From Thiemannella venezuelensis (GTDB lineage Bacteria; Actinomycetota; Actinomycetes; Streptosporangiales; Streptosporangiaceae): a DNA stretch of 64,000 nt. Below, in pieces: positions 15,142-24,090 of this stretch. The position numbers and the translations under genes are program-made. Under the pieces are notes generated by a model, which worked only from the letters and a program-made list of their open reading frames with translations, was not told the origin of the DNA and searched no databases. Location of the stretch: NCBI RefSeq assembly GCF_014203605.1, contig NZ_JACHJJ010000021.1, positions 62,001 through 126,000 on the forward strand, given 5' to 3'. How positions within the stretch are numbered: position 1 is the first letter of the stretch; the number at the start of each line of letters is the position of its first letter.

Positions 15142-18087
15142 TCAGGACAGCATCCGGACGAGTTCGACCCGGGAGCGGATGCCGAGCCGGGCGAAGACGT
15201 TCCTGAGGTGGTGCTCGACGGTCCGCGGGCTCAGGTAGAGCCGGGCGGCCACCTCCCGGTTGGTCGCCCCGTCCGCGACCAGCCGGGCGATCTGCAACTG
15301 CTGAGCGGTCAGCGCCCGGACCGCGGGCGCCTCCTCCACCGCCTCGGCGGCGCGGGTGCCGCCCCGGGGGCGGCCCGGGGTCCCGGACGGGAGGGCCTCT
15401 CCCGAGGCGCGCAGCTCGCCGCGGGCCTGTTCGGCCCAGAGCCGCGCGCCGTGGCGCTCGAAGGTCTCCAGCGCGCCGTGCAGGTGCTCCCTGGCCGCGC
15501 CGGGCCGCCGGTTGCGGCGCAGCACGCCGCCGAAGAGCAACTGCGTGCGGGCCGTCTCGAACGTGCACGAACCCCGGCGGTGCAGCTCGAGCGCCTCGCG
15601 GAAACGCTCCTCGGCCTCGCCGGGCCCGGCCAACAGCGCGTGGCAGCGCGCGGCCAGCGCCAGCCGGTCCGGGCTGCCCGTGCTGCCCGCCCACCGGTCG
15701 AGCACGGCCAGCGCCGCGCGGGCGTGCCCGAGGTCGCCGGTGCGTACGGCCGCCTCGACGAAGTGGGGGGTCGCCATGACCCGGACGACCAGGTGCCCGC
15801 CGCTCCCGTCCGCCCGGGCGGTCGCCCGCAGCCTGCCGGCCGCGCTGGTGTGGCGGCCCGCGGCGACGTCGAGGTGGGCCAGCGCCCAGTTGCCCAGCGC
15901 GCCGGCGACGCCCAGGCCGTGGGCGTCGGCCAGCTCGATCGCGCTGCCGGCCCGGATCCGGCAGGTCTCCTCGTCGCCCTCCACGGCGGCGGTGAGGGCG
16001 AGCCAGCCCAGGTGCTGGGCCGCGCTGTTGAGCCGGCCGGTCTCCTGGGCCAGCCGCAGGCCCTCCATGGCGTTGGCCGCGACGGAGGCGTAGCGTCCCA
16101 TCCACAGCTCCGCCTGGACGAGGAACTCCAGCACCTGGGGGACGGTCGAGACCGCGCCCTGGGCGCGCGCGGTCTCGATGGCCCGGGTGGACAGCTTCAG
16201 GGCCTGGACGTCGTCGCCCAGCAGCAGGCTGGAGACGCACGCCCAGACCAGGACGGAGGGGCTGTCCACGCAGGGGGCGAGCTCCAGCACGCGGCGCAGC
16301 GGCGCCGCCGCCTCCCGGTGCCGTCCGCTGAACGTGGCGGCCATGCCCGCCAGGTACTCGTACATCAGCTGCGTGGCCGGCGGATCGTCCGGGCGCCGCA
16401 GTGCCGCGGCGCGCCGGGTGATGGCCAGGAAGCGGTGGGTGTCGCCGGCCAGGTAGCTCGCCTCGCTGGCCCGGATGAGCGCGCGCACGGCCTGCTCCCG
16501 GTCGCGGTCGAGCAGCCACTCGGCCGCCGCGAGCAGCTCGTCGCAGGCGCTGGCGGTCTTGCCGCTGCGCAGTTCCAGGCTGCCCCGGACCAGCTCGGCC
16601 CGGCCCCGCACCTCCTCGGAGACCGTCAGGGTGTTCAGCCGGGCGAGCAGCCAGCGGGCGCGCTGGGGAAGACCCGCGTGCCAGGCGTGGCGGGCGGCGG
16701 CGGCCAGGCGGGCCGCTCTGGCGTCGCCGCGTGCCGTCAGCTCGGCGGCGCGCTCGAAGGCGCGGAACGGTTCGGGGAAGCAGCTCCGGCCGCCGGCCGT
16801 GCCGTCCGGCTCCTCGCCCAGCTCCTCCACCAGCTCGTCGGCCAGCCGTTCGGCGGGGCCGTCCAGCGCGGCCGCCCGGTGCCAGGCCCGGCGCAGGCGC
16901 TGGTCGTCCTGGTCCAGGAGTCCCGCGAGCAGCAGGTGCGCCGCGCGCCGCCGGGCGAGGGAGGCCTCGCCGTACACCACGGACCGCATCACCGGCTCCC
17001 GGAACCCGTAGCGGTCCCCGGGCAGACGAGTGAGGAGTCCCGCCCGCTCGGCCGTCTCCAGCGCGGCGAGCACGCGCCCCGGCTCGGCCGTCTCCAGTGC
17101 GGCGGGCGCGTGTCCCGGTTCGGCGGCGCGCAGGAACGCGGCGGTGTCCAGTTCCGGGTCGGCCGCGATCAGCAGGAGCAGGTCCGCGGTGTCGCGGGGC
17201 AGCCGGGAGAGCCGGTCGGCGTAGGCGCGCCACAGCCGCCCGCCGGGCGGCGGCGCCTCCGGCGGCGGGGCGGACCCGTTCAGCTGCTCGGGGCTCAGCG
17301 AACCGGTGAGCTCGCGCAGGGCGAGCGGGTTGCCGCGGGCGACCTGCGCCAGGGAGGCCCGCAGGTCGTCGGTGAGTTCCGGGGGCGCGAGATCCTCGAT
17401 CAGCTGCCGGGCCGCCTCCTCGTCGAGCCCCGCGAGGGTCAGCCGGGGGATGTCGCCGGGGATGCCGCCGGGAGCACCGCGGACGCCGCCCGGGGCGTCG
17501 CAGGCGCCGGCGGGTCCACCGGGTGGACCGGCGGGGGGACCGCCGTCCTCGCCGGTCGCCAGCAGCAGCGCGACCGGCTCCCCGCTCAGCCGCCGGGCCG
17601 CGAAGAACAGCGCCTCGCGGCTCGGCGCGTCGAGGCGGTGGACGTCGTCGGCGCAGACCAGGACCGGGCGGCCCACGGCCAGCAGCAGGTTGAGCACGGC
17701 GGCGGGCAGCGCCAGCCCGGTGCCGGCCGTCCCCAGTTCCAGCGCCTCGACGAGCACCGCGGCCTGCGCCGGAGGCAGCGACGGCAACCGGTCCGCGACG
17801 GGGCGGAGCAGGGCGTGCAGCCCGGCGTACGGCAGCCGCTCCTCCTCCGGGACGCCGCGGGTCCTCAGCACGACGAAGCCGTCGGCGGCCGGCTCGGGGG
17901 CGAGCTCCGCGGCGAGGGCGGCCGCGAAGTCGAGCAGCGCGGACTTGCCCGTTCCCGGGGCGCCCAGCAGGAGCAGCGCGCCGCCCGCCCCGCCGAGGGC
18001 GCCGTCGAGCAGCCGGCGCAGCGTTTCCAGCTCCGTGTCACGGCCGTGCAGCGCCGTTGCCCCGGGGGCGGGAGAGGCGAAGAACAT
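15142..18087 (-). CDS. Large LuxR-family (LAL/MalT-type) transcriptional regulator
   Basis: 981 residues. A P-loop AAA/NACHT-like ATPase lies at the N-terminus (Walker A GAPGTGKS at 42-49; Walker B LVCADDVH near 180). A long helical, TPR-like middle follows, and a C-terminal LuxR HTH (LTAQQLQIARLVADGATNREVAARLY, last 60 residues). Such LAL regulators usually activate genes in response to an effector bound by the middle domain. It lies between the cutinase (downstream, same strand) and a divergent ABC importer operon, and the same 17-bp palindrome flanks both. It is the natural candidate regulator of both; that link is inferred. Confidence 0.9.
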   Translation of the reverse strand: MFFASPAPGATALHGRDTELETLRRLLDGALGGAGGALLLLGAPGTGKSALLDFAAALAAELAPEPAADGFVVLRTRGVPEEERLPYAGLHALLRPVADRLPSLPPAQAAVLVEALELGTAGTGLALPAAVLNLLLAVGRPVLVCADDVHRLDAPSREALFFAARRLSGEPVALLLATGEDGGPPAGPPGGPAGACDAPGGVRGAPGGIPGDIPRLTLAGLDEEAARQLIEDLAPPELTDDLRASLAQVARGNPLALRELTGSLSPEQLNGSAPPPEAPPPGGRLWRAYADRLSRLPRDTADLLLLIAADPELDTAAFLRAAEPGHAPAALETAEPGRVLAALETAERAGLLTRLPGDRYGFREPVMRSVVYGEASLARRRAAHLLLAGLLDQDDQRLRRAWHRAAALDGPAERLADELVEELGEEPDGTAGGRSCFPEPFRAFERAAELTARGDARAARLAAAARHAWHAGLPQRARWLLARLNTLTVSEEVRGRAELVRGSLELRSGKTASACDELLAAAEWLLDRDREQAVRALIRASEASYLAGDTHRFLAITRRAAALRRPDDPPATQLMYEYLAGMAATFSGRHREAAAPLRRVLELAPCVDSPSVLVWACVSSLLLGDDVQALKLSTRAIETARAQGAVSTVPQVLEFLVQAELWMGRYASVAANAMEGLRLAQETGRLNSAAQHLGWLALTAAVEGDEETCRIRAGSAIELADAHGLGVAGALGNWALAHLDVAAGRHTSAAGRLRATARADGSGGHLVVRVMATPHFVEAAVRTGDLGHARAALAVLDRWAGSTGSPDRLALAARCHALLAGPGEAEERFREALELHRRGSCTFETARTQLLFGGVLRRNRRPGAAREHLHGALETFERHGARLWAEQARGELRASGEALPSGTPGRPRGGTRAAEAVEEAPAVRALTAQQLQIARLVADGATNREVAARLYLSPRTVEHHLRNVFARLGIRSRVELVRMLS

Positions 18088-18193
18088 GGCCCAGTGTTAC
18101 GCGCGGATGTCACGCCTGAGAAGAGCCGGTGCCGGGCGGCTCCCGCCAGGTGCGCGGCACCGGCGCGGTACCCGCGCGGACGGCCGGCGGACT

Positions 18194-18210
18194 GGTGATT
18201 TCACCGATGC
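18194..18210 (+). promoter_or_regulatory. Palindromic element GGTGATTTCACCGATGC upstream of the importer operon
   Basis: Exact copy of the element at 15109-15125. It sits in the 203-bp gap between the divergent LuxR regulator and the importer operon, 80 bp before the first importer gene and 107 bp before the regulator start. The flanks are also similar (20 of 22 bases match). Confidence 0.55.
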
Positions 18211-18290
18211 GCGGCGCGGCGCGGCACCCGGACAATTCCCTGATCCCCGCCACCCGGCCGGACCCGGCCGCGCACTCCGAGGGAGAGACG

Positions 18291-19052
18291 GTGACACTCG
18301 AGATCAGCGGCCTGACCGTGCGGTTCGGCGGCGTCACCGCGCTCTCCGGGGTCGACCTCACGGTCCGGCCCGGCGAACTGGTCGGCCTGATCGGGCCGAA
18401 CGGGGCGGGCAAGACCACCCTGTTCGACTGCCTGACGCGGCGGCGCGCCCCGGCCGCCGGCCGGATGCGCTTCGAGTCCAGGGAACTGACCGGGCTGCCC
18501 CCGGACGAGGTCGCCGGACGCGGGATCGCCCGGACCTTCCAGAACCTCGGCCTCTTCCCCGGTCTCTCGGTGCGGGAGAACGTCATGATCGGCGCCCACC
18601 GCCACGGGCGCTCCGGGTTCGGCGCGGCCGTGCTCAGGCCCGGATGGATGCGGGAGGAGGAGCGGCGGCTCCGGACGATCGCCGACGGGATCCTGGAGCG
18701 CATGGGCCTGCTCCCGCTGGCCGACCATCCGGCCGGACACCTCCCGCACGGAACGCTCAAACGCATCGAGATCGCCCGCGCGCTCGCCGTACGGCCGCGC
18801 CTGCTCCTGCTCGACGAGCCGGTCGGCGGCCTGACCCAGGACGAGGTGGCGGACTTCTCCCGGGTCATCCAGGACGTGCACTTCGAGTCCGGCGTCGCGG
18901 TCATCGTGGTCGAGCACCACATGGGGTTCGTCATGGACCTGTGCGAGCGGATCGTCTGCCTCGACTCCGGCAGGAAGATCGCCGACGGGACGCCCGCCGA
19001 CGTGCGGCGCGACCCCGCCGTCATCGACGCCTACCTGGGGATCGTCCCGTGA
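18291..19052 (+). CDS. livG: Branched-chain-type ABC importer ATPase (LivG-like)
   Basis: 253 residues. Walker A GPNGAGKTT, Q-loop TFQNLGLFPGLSVRENV and Walker B LLLLDEPVGGL are clear. The usual LSGGQ signature is altered to LPHGTLKRIEIARAL, as in many LivG proteins. The HAAT family imports branched-chain amino acids, amides, urea or aromatic acids. The GTG start follows GAGGGAGA; an upstream extension of the frame is unlikely to be translated. The stop overlaps the next start by 4 bp. Confidence 0.9.
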   Translation: MTLEISGLTVRFGGVTALSGVDLTVRPGELVGLIGPNGAGKTTLFDCLTRRRAPAAGRMRFESRELTGLPPDEVAGRGIARTFQNLGLFPGLSVRENVMIGAHRHGRSGFGAAVLRPGWMREEERRLRTIADGILERMGLLPLADHPAGHLPHGTLKRIEIARALAVRPRLLLLDEPVGGLTQDEVADFSRVIQDVHFESGVAVIVVEHHMGFVMDLCERIVCLDSGRKIADGTPADVRRDPAVIDAYLGIVP

Positions 19053-19879
19053 GCGCGGCGCGCAGGCGCGCCGCGCCCCCGCCCGGGAGCGGCGCGCGGG
19101 GCGGGAACGGTCCAGCGGCCGGCGGGCCCGCGGCGGACGCGCCGCCCTTCCCGCAGGCGGCCGGACCCCCCTTCCTCCAGATGGGCGGGTTGCGTGCGGG
19201 CTACGGTCCCGCGCGGGTCCTGCACGGGATCGACCTCGCGGTGCGGGAGGGGGAGATGGTCGCGGTCCTCGGTCCGAACGGGGCGGGGAAGACCACCCTG
19301 CTGCGGGCCCTGTCGGGCATGGTGCGGGGCCGCGGCTCGGCACGCCTGCGCGGAACCGAGATCCTCGGCAGGGCCCCGGAGGAGATCGCCCGGCTGGGGG
19401 TGGCGCACGTCCCGGAGGGGCGGGGCACGTTCGCCCCCCTCACGGTGGAGGAGAACCTGCGGATCGGCGCGCATCTGCTTCCCCGGTCGCACGTGGCCGG
19501 GCAGCTGCGGCGTGTCCTGTCCCGCTTCCCGGTGCTCCAGGCCCACCTGAGCCAGCCCGCGGGCAGCCTGAGCGGGGGCGAGCAGCAGATGCTCGCGGTC
19601 GGCCGCGCGCTGATGTCGCGGCCCCGGCTGCTCCTGCTCGACGAGCCGTCCCGGGGCCTGGCACCGCTCACCACCCGGCGGCTGTTCGACGTGCTGCGCG
19701 CGGTCAACCTCCACGAAGGGGTCACGATGATCGTGGTCGAGCAGAACGCCCAGCTGGCGCTGGAGTTCGCGGGCCGTGCCCTCGTCATGGAGTCGGGCCG
19801 CCTGGTCCTGGCCGGCGAGGCCGGGCGGCTCAGGCCCGGCCGCCGGGTCACCTCCGCCTACCTCGGCCCGCGGAGGTGA
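19049..19879 (+). CDS. livF: Branched-chain-type ABC importer ATPase (LivF-like)
   Basis: 276 residues. It carries an unusual 40-residue Gly/Ala/Pro-rich N-terminal extension before the domain starts at LQMGGLRAGYGPARVLHGI. Walker A GPNGAGKTT, HVPEGRGTFAPLTVEENL, signature LSGGEQQML and Walker B LLLLDEPSRGL are intact. The start GTG overlaps the preceding stop (GTGA), so the two ATPases should be made in equal amounts. They pair as the motor of the importer. Confidence 0.9.
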   Translation: MSAARRRAAPPPGSGARGGNGPAAGGPAADAPPFPQAAGPPFLQMGGLRAGYGPARVLHGIDLAVREGEMVAVLGPNGAGKTTLLRALSGMVRGRGSARLRGTEILGRAPEEIARLGVAHVPEGRGTFAPLTVEENLRIGAHLLPRSHVAGQLRRVLSRFPVLQAHLSQPAGSLSGGEQQMLAVGRALMSRPRLLLLDEPSRGLAPLTTRRLFDVLRAVNLHEGVTMIVVEQNAQLALEFAGRALVMESGRLVLAGEAGRLRPGRRVTSAYLGPRR

Positions 19880-19885
19880 CCGGCG

Positions 19886-20755
19886 ATGGCCGATCTGCTG
19901 CTCCAGGTGGTGCAGGGGCTGAGCCTGGGCGCTGTCTACGCGGGACTCGCCCTGGCGCTGGTGCTCGTCCACCGCTTCACCGGGATCGTCAACTTCGCCC
20001 AGGGCGAGCTCGCCATGCTCTCGACGTACGTGGCCTGGCAGCTCCTCGACGCGGGCATGCCGTTCTGGGCCGCCTTCCCGGTCACGCTGGCCGTCTCGGT
20101 CGCCGGCGGCATGCTGGTGGAGCGGCTGGTCATCCGCCGGGTCGAGGGCGGCGGGGAGCTGACGCTCGTGGCCGTGACCGTAGGGTTGCTGATCTTCGTC
20201 AACGCGGCCGCGGGCCTCGTCTGGTCCTTCGCCGTCCGCTCCTTCCCCAACCCGTTCCCCACCGCGCTCGGGTTCGGCAGCGCGCAGAGCGGGTTCTCCG
20301 CGCTGGGCGTGCTCGGGGTCGTCGCCGTCGTGATGCTGGCGCTCCACGTGCTGTTCAGGCACACCGGAGCCGGACTGGTCATGCGGGCGGTCGTGGCCGA
20401 CCCGGTCTCGGCCCGGCTCGCCGGCATCCGGGTCGGCAGGGTGCTCGGCCTCGGCTGGGGGCTGGCCGCCGGCGTCGGCGCCGTCGCCGGAGTGCTCGTC
20501 GCCCCGCTCCTCTTCCTGGAGCCGAACATGATGGGCGGTGTCCTGGTGTACGCCCTGGCGGCCGCCGTCCTGGGCGGTTTCCGGGATCCGGTGGTGACGG
20601 TCGCCGCGGGGCTGGGACTCGGCGTCGCCGCGACCCTGGCCGGGACCTACGTGGAGTTCGTCGGCGCGGACCTCAAGGTGGCGGTGCCGCTGCTGGTCAT
20701 CGTCACGGCCCTGCTGCTGCCCCGGCGCGCGGCGGAGACGGCCGGGCAGCGGTGA
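19886..20755 (+). CDS. livH: Branched-chain-type ABC importer permease (LivH-like)
   Basis: 289 residues with about eight membrane helices. It begins with LQVVQGLSLGAVYAGLALALV and carries the family motif NFAQGELAMLSTYVAWQL. GGAGGTGA lies 6 nt before the ATG and overlaps the stop of the LivF gene. It is half of the membrane channel with the next gene product. Confidence 0.92.
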   Translation: MADLLLQVVQGLSLGAVYAGLALALVLVHRFTGIVNFAQGELAMLSTYVAWQLLDAGMPFWAAFPVTLAVSVAGGMLVERLVIRRVEGGGELTLVAVTVGLLIFVNAAAGLVWSFAVRSFPNPFPTALGFGSAQSGFSALGVLGVVAVVMLALHVLFRHTGAGLVMRAVVADPVSARLAGIRVGRVLGLGWGLAAGVGAVAGVLVAPLLFLEPNMMGGVLVYALAAAVLGGFRDPVVTVAAGLGLGVAATLAGTYVEFVGADLKVAVPLLVIVTALLLPRRAAETAGQR

Positions 20756-20810
20756 GCACGTTGCGGGTGCGGGCGCGACGGGTGAGCACGGGACGGATGA
20801 GGTGGGCGGG

Positions 20811-21833
20811 GTGAACATCGCCGAGCAGACCGGCCGGCGCAGGCTGGCGGTCGGGCGGGAGGCCGGGGACCGCAGGCGGGTCTGGCCCTGGCCGCGCGTG
20901 ACCCTGGCGGCGCTGGCCGCGGTCGCGTGCGCCGCCCCGTTCCTGCTGACGCCGTACCGGGTCTTCCAGCTGACGATGATCCTGGTGTACGGCATCGCCC
21001 TCCTCGGACTGAACCTCGTGGTCGGCCAGAGCGGGCAGATCTCCCTCGGGCACGGGGCGTTCCTCGCGGTCGGCGCGTACACCTCGGCGGTGGCGACCGG
21101 TCCGCTGGGCCTGCCGTACCCGGTCGTCCTCCCGCTCTCGGCGCTGCTCTCCTTCGGGCTCGGGCTGGCCCTCGGCCTGCCCGCCCTGCGCCTGCGCGGG
21201 GCGTACCTGGCGGTGGTGACGCTCGCGATCGCCGTCGTCGTGCCGCCGGTGATCAAGCGGTTCGGCGCCGTGACCGGCGGTTCGATGGGGTTGTCGGCGT
21301 CCGTGCCGTCGGCCCCGCCCTGGAGCGGGCTCGCCGACGACCAGTGGCTCTACCTGCTGGTGCTGGCCGTGGCCGCCGCGGCGCTGGCGGCGGCGCGCAA
21401 CCTGCTCGCCTCACGTTCCGGGCGGGCCCTGGCGGCGATCCGGGAGAACCCCGCCGCGGCCGAGGTGCTGGGCGTGCGGATCGCGGCCCACCGGACGCTC
21501 GTGTTCGCCTGGAGCGCGATGTACGCGGGCGTGGCGGGAACGCTCTACGCGTGGGTGGTCGGGTTCGTCTCCCCGGACTCCTTCACGGTGACGCTCTCGA
21601 TCGTGCTGCTCGCCGCGGCGGTGGTCGGCGGACCGGACTCGCCGGCCGGCCCGCTGCTGGGCGCGGTCTTCCTGACGTTCGTCCCCGCCGCCGCGCAGGG
21701 GGCGGGAGACGCGGCCCCGGGCCTCGTCGCGGGGCTGGTGATCGTCATCGTCGTCTGCGCGGCTCCCGCCGGCCTGGCCGGGCTGCTGCGCATGGCCGCC
21801 GGCGCGGTGGCGCGCCGGCTCGGGAGGGAGTGA
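20811..21833 (+). CDS. livM: Branched-chain-type ABC importer permease (LivM-like)
   Basis: About 340 residues, eight to ten membrane helices after a basic N-terminus. The conserved part is NLVVGQSGQISLGHGAFLAVGAY. The second permease motif (AIRENPAAAEVLGVR) marks the ATPase contact loop. The GTG at 20811 is preferred because AGGTGGG lies about 5 nt upstream; an in-frame GTG at 20802 is an alternative. The 55-bp gap from LivH contains a small duplication around GGTGAGCACG. Confidence 0.92.
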   Translation: MNIAEQTGRRRLAVGREAGDRRRVWPWPRVTLAALAAVACAAPFLLTPYRVFQLTMILVYGIALLGLNLVVGQSGQISLGHGAFLAVGAYTSAVATGPLGLPYPVVLPLSALLSFGLGLALGLPALRLRGAYLAVVTLAIAVVVPPVIKRFGAVTGGSMGLSASVPSAPPWSGLADDQWLYLLVLAVAAAALAAARNLLASRSGRALAAIRENPAAAEVLGVRIAAHRTLVFAWSAMYAGVAGTLYAWVVGFVSPDSFTVTLSIVLLAAAVVGGPDSPAGPLLGAVFLTFVPAAAQGAGDAAPGLVAGLVIVIVVCAAPAGLAGLLRMAAGAVARRLGRE

Positions 21834-21835
21834 CG

Positions 21836-23143
21836 GTGCGGGGAACGGGAGCGCAGGCCGCGCGGAGGACCCGGGCGCGGGCCCTGGCGGCGGCCGCCGC
21901 GCTCGCCCTGGTCCTCCCGCTGGGCGGGTGCCGCCTGGCAGGGCAGGACGGGGTCGTCCGGACCGGCCCCTGCGCGGGGCAGCAGAGCACCGGGATCACC
22001 CGGGACGCCGTGAAGGTGGGCGGGGTGTACCCGCTGTCCGGGCCCGCCTCCGCCTACGGGGCGATCGCCGCGGGCGTGCGGGCCTACTTCGGCTACGTCA
22101 ACGCCGGGGGCGGGGTGGACGGCCGCCGGATCGAGTTCGTCGTCCGCGACGACGGCTACCAGCCCGCCCGCGCGGTGGAGGAGGTCCGCAGACTGGTGGA
22201 GCTGGACGAGGTCTTCGCGGTCTTCCAGACGGTCGGCACCCCCTCGACCGCGGCGGTGCGCGACTACGCCGCCCGCCGCCGGGTGCCGCAGGTCTTCGTG
22301 GCGACCGGCGCCTCCCGGTGGGGGACCGACACGGCGCACCCCTGGACCATCGGCTACCAGCCCAGCTACGTGGCCGAGGCCCGGGTCTACGCCCAGCACC
22401 TGAAGGAGACCGCGCCGCAGGCCACGGTGGCGGTGCTGTACCAGAACGACGACTTCGGCAGGGACCTGCGCGACGGGTTCGCCGACGCGGTCCGCGACAG
22501 CGGGGTGCGGATCGTGGCCGAGCAGAGCTACGAGGTCACCGATCCCGGCGTCCAGGGGCAGCTGGCCAATCTCGCGTCCTCGGGCGCCGACGTCCTGCTG
22601 AGCGTCACCACACCCAAGTTCGCCGCGCAGGCGTTCGCCGTCGACGCCGCGGTCACTTCCTGGAACCCGGTGCACATCGTCAACAGCGTGGCCGTCTCCC
22701 CGGCCGTGATGGCGAGCGTGGAGGCCGGGAAGATACGGGAGATCGTGAGCGCCGTCTACCAGAAGAACGCCGCCGACCCGGAGTGGGCGGACGACCCCGC
22801 GGTCGGCGCCTACCGCGAGAGCCTGCTGCGGTACGCCCCCGAGGCGGACCCCGCCAGCCAGCAGGCCATGTTCGGCTGGACCGCCGCGCAGGCCTTCGTG
22901 AAGGCGCTGCAGCGGATGGAGTGCCCCACCCGGGAGGGGCTGCGCGCGGCGGTCCACCGTCTCGACGAGGTGCCCGTCGACACCCTGCTCCCCGGGATCA
23001 CGCTCTCCACCGGTCCCGGCGACGGCTTCCCGATCGAGTCGATGATGCTGGCCAGGTTCGAGGAGGGCCGCTGGACGTCCTTCGGCGAGGTCGTCGACAC
23101 CCGCGCCGTGTTCGGCCCGGTCCGTACGGCCTCCGCGGGCTGA
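21836..23143 (+). CDS. ABC importer substrate-binding lipoprotein (LivJ-type)
   Basis: 435 residues. Lipoprotein signal with lipobox LGGC at about residue 33. Then a type I periplasmic binding fold (VKVGGVYPLSGPASAYGAIAAGVRAYF, VDGRRIEFVVRDDGYQPARAVEEVRRL). The GTG start is 2 nt after the LivM stop with GGGAGGGAG upstream. It delivers the ligand to LivHM. Family members bind branched-chain amino acids, amides or aromatic acids. Given the neighbouring polyester hydrolase, a breakdown product of a polyester is a testable possibility. Confidence 0.9.
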   Translation: MRGTGAQAARRTRARALAAAAALALVLPLGGCRLAGQDGVVRTGPCAGQQSTGITRDAVKVGGVYPLSGPASAYGAIAAGVRAYFGYVNAGGGVDGRRIEFVVRDDGYQPARAVEEVRRLVELDEVFAVFQTVGTPSTAAVRDYAARRRVPQVFVATGASRWGTDTAHPWTIGYQPSYVAEARVYAQHLKETAPQATVAVLYQNDDFGRDLRDGFADAVRDSGVRIVAEQSYEVTDPGVQGQLANLASSGADVLLSVTTPKFAAQAFAVDAAVTSWNPVHIVNSVAVSPAVMASVEAGKIREIVSAVYQKNAADPEWADDPAVGAYRESLLRYAPEADPASQQAMFGWTAAQAFVKALQRMECPTREGLRAAVHRLDEVPVDTLLPGITLSTGPGDGFPIESMMLARFEEGRWTSFGEVVDTRAVFGPVRTASAG

Positions 23144-23193
23144 CACCCGGGCCGGTCAGGTGGAGGACGATCAGAACTGTCGGAGGCGTCTGA

Positions 23194-23370
23194 CATGGTC
23201 TGCGGACAGGACCAGACCGTGCCGGGAGACGCCGTGACCGACTGCGGGCCTTCGTCCCGGCTCCGCACGCCGAGGCGTTCACCCCGCTCCGGCTGGATCC
23301 GAGCCGCGTCCAGGTGCTCAGCGGCGAGGAGTTCCCCCGCAATCCCACGCCCCGCACCGCCGCCCTCTGA
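23194..23370 (+). pseudogene. Possible gene remnant (C-terminal fragment, no start)
   Basis: In the 272-bp gap after the importer operon, one frame ending with TGA at 23368-23370 reads like genuine protein near its end (RLDPSRVQVLSGEEFPRNP). It has no ATG or GTG start and no ribosome binding site. The end resembles that of pyridoxamine-phosphate-oxidase-like proteins, but I cannot confirm the family. Apart from this I see nothing between 23144 and 23415. Confidence 0.25.
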
Positions 23371-23415
23371 CACCGGGTTCCGATCCGGCGGACACCCGTC
23401 CGCTTCGCTGCCGGG

Positions 23416-24090
23416 TCACCGTGTCCGAGGCGGCTGCACCAGGCCGTGCCGGTAGGCGACGGAGACGAGCTGCGCGCGGTCTCGCACGCCGAGTTTGCTC
23501 AGTGCCCGGCTCACGTGTGTCTTGGTGGTGGCCATGCTGATGCAGAGCCGCTGAGTGATCTGCTCGTTGTCCAGGCCCTGCGCGACCAGCGCCACCACCT
23601 CCCGCTCGCGGGCGGTGAGCACGCCGAACACGGTGTCGTCGGCGGCGGCCTGCGGCGGAACGGCGAATCCGGCGATCAGCCTGCGCGTCAGGCCGGAGGC
23701 GAGCAGCTCCCCTCCTCCGGCGACCAGCCGGATCCCGTGCAGCAGCTGAGCGGGATCGGTGTTCTTCAGCAGGAATCCGCTGGCACCGGCGTTGATTCCC
23801 TCGACCGCGTAGGCGTCGTCGTCGAAGGTGGTGAGAATCAGGATCCGCACGGACTCCAGGTCGGCGTCCGCCGCGATCCGGCGGATGCCCTCCAGCCCGT
23901 CGGTACCGGGCATCTGCACGTCCATGAGGACCACGTCGGGCCGGGTGTCACGGGCGAGGTCCGCGGCGGTCGCCCCGTCTGAGGCCTCACCGACGACCTT
24001 CATGTCCGGTTCGGAGTCGATGAGCATCCGGAACCCCGCCCGCACGAGCGACTGGTCGTCGGCGATGAGCACGCGGATCGGCCGGGTCAT
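23416..24090 (-). CDS. Two-component response regulator, NarL/LuxR family
   Basis: 224 residues. Receiver domain with acidic pocket Asp11/Asp12, phosphorylation site Asp57 in VVLMDVQMPG and the Lys of FLLKNTDP. The C-terminal LuxR HTH is LTAREREVVALVAQGLDNEQITQRL. Its start overlaps the kinase stop by 4 bp and has GGGAG 6 nt upstream. It is the cognate partner of the kinase at 24087-25268. The target genes are unknown. Confidence 0.93.
   Translation of the reverse strand: MTRPIRVLIADDQSLVRAGFRMLIDSEPDMKVVGEASDGATAADLARDTRPDVVLMDVQMPGTDGLEGIRRIAADADLESVRILILTTFDDDAYAVEGINAGASGFLLKNTDPAQLLHGIRLVAGGGELLASGLTRRLIAGFAVPPQAAADDTVFGVLTAREREVVALVAQGLDNEQITQRLCISMATTKTHVSRALSKLGVRDRAQLVSVAYRHGLVQPPRTR

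Noticed and set aside
15052-18198. Open frame of more than 1000 codons on the plus strand through the LAL regulator
   Set aside because: It is antisense to a gene with clear P-loop and LuxR HTH motifs, is extremely rich in Arg/Gly/Ala/Gln and has no family features. It reflects the G+C-rich codon pattern.
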